A stretch of 64,000 bases of DNA, taken from Polytrichum commune. Its lineage: Eukaryota; Streptophyta; Polytrichopsida; Polytrichales; Polytrichaceae. The notes below the pieces were generated by a model. That model was not told where the DNA came from. It was given only the letters and a program-made list of their open reading frames with translations, and ran no database searches. Of the stretch, positions 60,801 to 64,000 are shown piece by piece (within the stretch, counting starts at the first letter, position 1; each line of letters starts with the position of its first letter). The DNA is taken from NCBI GenBank assembly GCA_950295325.1, contig OX485807.1, positions 13,481,001 to 13,545,000 of the forward strand, written 5' to 3'. The position numbers and the translations under genes were made by a program.

Positions 60801-61799
60801 ATAATATTGACAATAATTACAAAGATGACAACGTGATGCATGTGAGCGTGTGGTTTGAATTCTTTGGCAATTTATTTAAATATCAAAACATGTGATATAT
60901 GAGAGGGAAACATGACAATAAGGAGTGACATTTAAACTAAGAACATTTGTTCCCTATGCTTTCGGGATAAAAGAGGAGGAGAGACACTAAGGAGGTTGGT
61001 ATTACAAAGTTTAGAATGTATATGCTTGTCATTGAATAATGTCAAGATGAATAATCCCAATACTTTCAATGAATGATGTTGTTATGAATAATATTTTGCA
61101 GTGAATAGTGTCAAGATGAACTGTGCTTCCTAGGTCTTTCGGTGGCACTAATTTCAAAGCGTAAAGAAATTTAATATTACCTTCTCTAATTTCTTACACA
61201 CACTTTTAATTCTCTCTCTAATTGGGATATTTAGTGTAATTATACACTTTAGCATGTAGTACATCAAGTTCAACTCCCTCTCTCAGTACATTAGATTTTG
61301 GTAGCATGAATGGTGAGACCACAGTATCCAATGGAATCATGCCCCCATCTTGCAAATATGAAAGAGTAAACTAGAATTATGCTAAGTATGCCTAATTGTG
61401 ACCCTTACCTAGAAGTAACCCCTATATTCTTGCCTTTAAAAATATGGCTCATGAACATGAAAATGTAGGGTTCGTTTTGGATACACATGTGATCAACACT
61501 TTCAAAACTCATTGGTTATCTAGGTTATCTTAACAAACTTGCATGCTAAAATACGCCGAGCTCATTACAAGGATGTGTGGTCAATACACTGGCAAATCAA
61601 GCATTTTAGAAGGTAGAAAAATGGTGCATATCCCTAGTCCATTTATGTGGTCTAATGTGATATAATATAATGGTATGGAACTAGTGGTGGTGCTCACTCA
61701 TAACACAACATTGACTTGGGAAAGTATGGACATGATCACAATAATTACAATCATTAGGTCTACCCAACCAAAAAACCCCCATTTAACACGTGTAGAACG
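57805..61799. other. Gene-free stretch
   Basis: A TA repeat at 58409-58425, a 13-G tract at 59351-59363 and a 14-G tract at 60153-60166. An ATG-started frame of 104 codons at 58080-58394 has no recognisable domain. ACACTAATTT and TTAGTGTAG motifs near 60464 and 60763 suggest another decayed MITE. Confidence 0.45.
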
Positions 61800-62103
61800 C
61801 TATGCCTAAAAAAACCGCACTCGAAATGGGTTGCGGTTCTTTTGACCAGCCTGGGCTGCACTTGATAAACGACTACATTTTTTTAAAGTTTTTTTTGGGC
61901 GACTGAAATTTCAAACTTTTGGGGCATATAATATACTGTTGGAAAGGTATTTTTAGGACCTTTCCAACAGTATGTTACATGCCCCCAAATTCCTAAAATT
62001 TCAATTGCTAATCCAAAAAAAAATCTGCAGTAGTTTAGCAACTGCAGATCAGGCTGGTCAAAGGAACTGCAGCCGATTGTTGCTACGGTTCTTTTTGGCA
62101 TAG
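61800..62103. mobile_element. Foldback MITE with about 70-bp inverted ends
   Basis: CTATGCCTAAAAAAACCG at the left pairs with the inverse of CGGTTCTTTTTGGCATAG at the right. TTTGACCAGCCTG is in both arms. In the middle, ATACTGTTGGAAAGG (about 61932) pairs perfectly with CCTTTCCAACAGTAT (about 61959). Superfamily not assigned. Confidence 0.8.
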
Positions 62104-63654
62104 TTTTCTACTAGTTTGATAAGCTTAAACTTACATCAAGGTATGTCACCACACAGTGTGCACCTTGCCTAGGCATGCATGGCTTTGCTAAGGAGGGTAG
62201 CCAAGGATTTAACTACAAACATTTAAGATAAACATGAATTATTGTGTCGGAGCTGCAAATTTGGAGGCCAAATAATGAAGAAAAAAAATGTGCTAATGGT
62301 TCCTGAGCGTTGAGGATGAGCAAACATAAGATCAAGCTACTATGACTTGACGGGTACTTGAGAGATGGCGAGGTATCGGGGTGCAAGCACAAAAACGTGG
62401 ACAAATCTTGATCCTTGCCTAGGTTCAAGTGAAAGCGATTTAAAATTAAACACTAACTTTGAATTTTGTAAAGAAAAAGGTCATAGATATTCAAAAAAAA
62501 ATATTGATTTACAAGGCCAAGCATTTTATGATGACAAAAAAAATTCCAAGAAAAGTCTACATATTCTAGAAGATGGTGCAAGTGGTGTGCAAGTATGTGA
62601 TATTAACAAGTAATTGTCAAAAAAATAAAATAAAATGATAAAATTGCATTAAATCAATGATATTCTACAAAAATTTGTGACTATGATCTCAAGTATATAA
62701 TGGATACAAGGGCTATGTAAAAAGTCCAACTTCAAAATATTTAAGGTCATAAAATTACGTTCAAAACCATATTCAATCATGTGCTTTTGAGCATCAATTT
62801 TAATGATAAGTTCTGAAGATCTCAACTTGATAATCTACATTTGAGTAATTAACACAACAATAAAGGTCATCATGAAAGAAATTATCCAATTCAAACAACC
62901 TTTTGCTACTACTTTTAGGCCTTTGACAAAAAAAAGACAAAAAAAGACATGGTTTTAGTGTACTAGAGCACTATTTTGGTCCACTTTACCATGCTTGCAC
63001 CTATCGGTTTTTGATTTTTCCTTTCAAAAGCTTTGACCAACACAACACAATATCAAATTCATGGGCGATGAAACCATACAAGTTTTTATTTATTCCACTT
63101 TCCTTCATATTGTTGTTGAGCGAGCAATATGAAGGTAGACATCCCTAATGATCTGGTTACATATCTTATTAGGACACCTATATAAATTGAGTGTAATGTG
63201 GCTTGGTGTGGCTCCAAGAACGAATGATACCAAAAAGGCATGATTCTTGTGTTGGAAAAAGATTGGAAAGAGATTGGATTGTGTATTCAAAATAGTCGTC
63301 AACATGATTAGGGGGAGCTCCATGTAACCATTCAATGAGCACGAGAATCTTCAATTGGATAATTGAGAAAGATATTCATATGAGCTCCAAAACTTTGAGG
63401 AAAGTGGCTACTAAGATTACGGCCTCGATTTGGATTTGATTTTGGAAACCATCGTGTACTAATCACGTGTTTGCATATCCCATGAGAAGTGGGCTCGGTT
63501 GGAAAAAGTAACCATTCAAGACCCATCTAACTTACCTCAATGCCTATGAAGATGATTACCCTACTAAAGGGATCACATGGTGTGGAAGTGTATCTTGATC
63601 CCGGTGACGAACAAAGTATTTGATTCTCAAAGTTGTAGTCCACATGTGGACTAC
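62104..63654. other. Gene-free stretch
   Basis: AT-rich with several A-runs. An 82-codon frame at 62365-62613 is lysine/asparagine-rich and contains a CKEKGH motif, too little for a zinc-knuckle call. No gene recognised. Confidence 0.4.
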
Positions 63655-63850
63655 ACTAAATAAATAAGATATTTAGTGTTGTTACCTTGCTCAACACTAA
63701 TTTTCAAATCCTTAACAATGTGTCGCTATCTTCGCTACTGCCACCTCCCTTATTATATATATTTTTTCATATCCTTACTAACACTTAATTCAAACATGTA
63801 ACTTCCACATATTACCATAGTTGATATTTAGTGTTTGAGTTTACATTTAA
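63655..63850 (-). mobile_element. Repeat family H, copy 2
   Basis: Inverse of 47100-47394 but shorter. It starts at ATATTTAGTGTTGTTACC and includes the CTACTGCCACCTCC block. Followed by more TTTAGTGT motifs to 63935. Confidence 0.62.
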
Positions 63851-64000
63851 TGTTACTTACTTTCATAGGGTTATTGACATTTAGTGTATGCGTTTGTATT
63901 TAGTGTATCAAACACTAAATATCCTATTTAGTGTACTTTTATTATAATCACACAGCTTCTTCGTGCTTAAATCTCTTTTTAGTCACTTGTTGGTGCTCTC

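Noticed and set aside
62461-62500. CKEKGH motif as a retroviral-type zinc knuckle
   Set aside because: The remaining C and spacing of CX2CX4HX4C are absent.

Overview
The window is nuclear DNA from a land plant. It has one intron-containing plant-type gene, with GT-AG introns and a BOI/BRG-type RING E3 ligase product. The rest is AT-rich intergenic sequence packed with short inverted-repeat transposons, microsatellites and long G homopolymers. I cannot fix the lineage. The gene family occurs across land plants, and the repeat density suggests a medium or large genome. No bacterial-style operon, CRISPR array, rRNA, tRNA or phage module was seen.

Layout. 1-8582: gene-free, with foldback-type repeats, a nested MITE pair (about 5213-5780) and a PIF/Harbinger (Tourist-like) MITE (6010-6506). 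8583-11434: a three-level stack, in which a Tourist-like element is interrupted by a hAT transposon (8619-11180, 8-bp duplication, 18-bp perfect inverted repeats), itself interrupted by a solo LTR (9472-10445, TG...CA, 5-bp duplication). 11435-35350: gene-free, with Tourist-like elements at 15522, 16432, 18542, 26468, 27541 and 34836 and several other MITE families. 35380-36670: microsatellite-rich, GC-rich upstream region of the gene. 36671-39435: the RING E3 gene, four coding exons encoding 403 residues, with a MITE in intron 3. 39436-64000: gene-free, with more MITEs, another Tourist-like element (41240), an 829-bp Tourist-like element (53173-54001), a pogo/Tc1-mariner-type deletion derivative (57312-57802) and a foldback element (61800-62103).

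No multi-gene system operates here. The one cellular gene encodes a probable ubiquitin ligase of the class that restrains cell death and gibberellin/DELLA-related responses in other plants. Everything else is explained by mobile DNA or simple repeats, or is unidentified. I found no convincing new biological system. The most informative structures are the datable transposon nests, the GGGCC-ended Tourist-like group, a TTAGTGT-ended MITE cluster that includes palindromic termini, and the pogo derivative.
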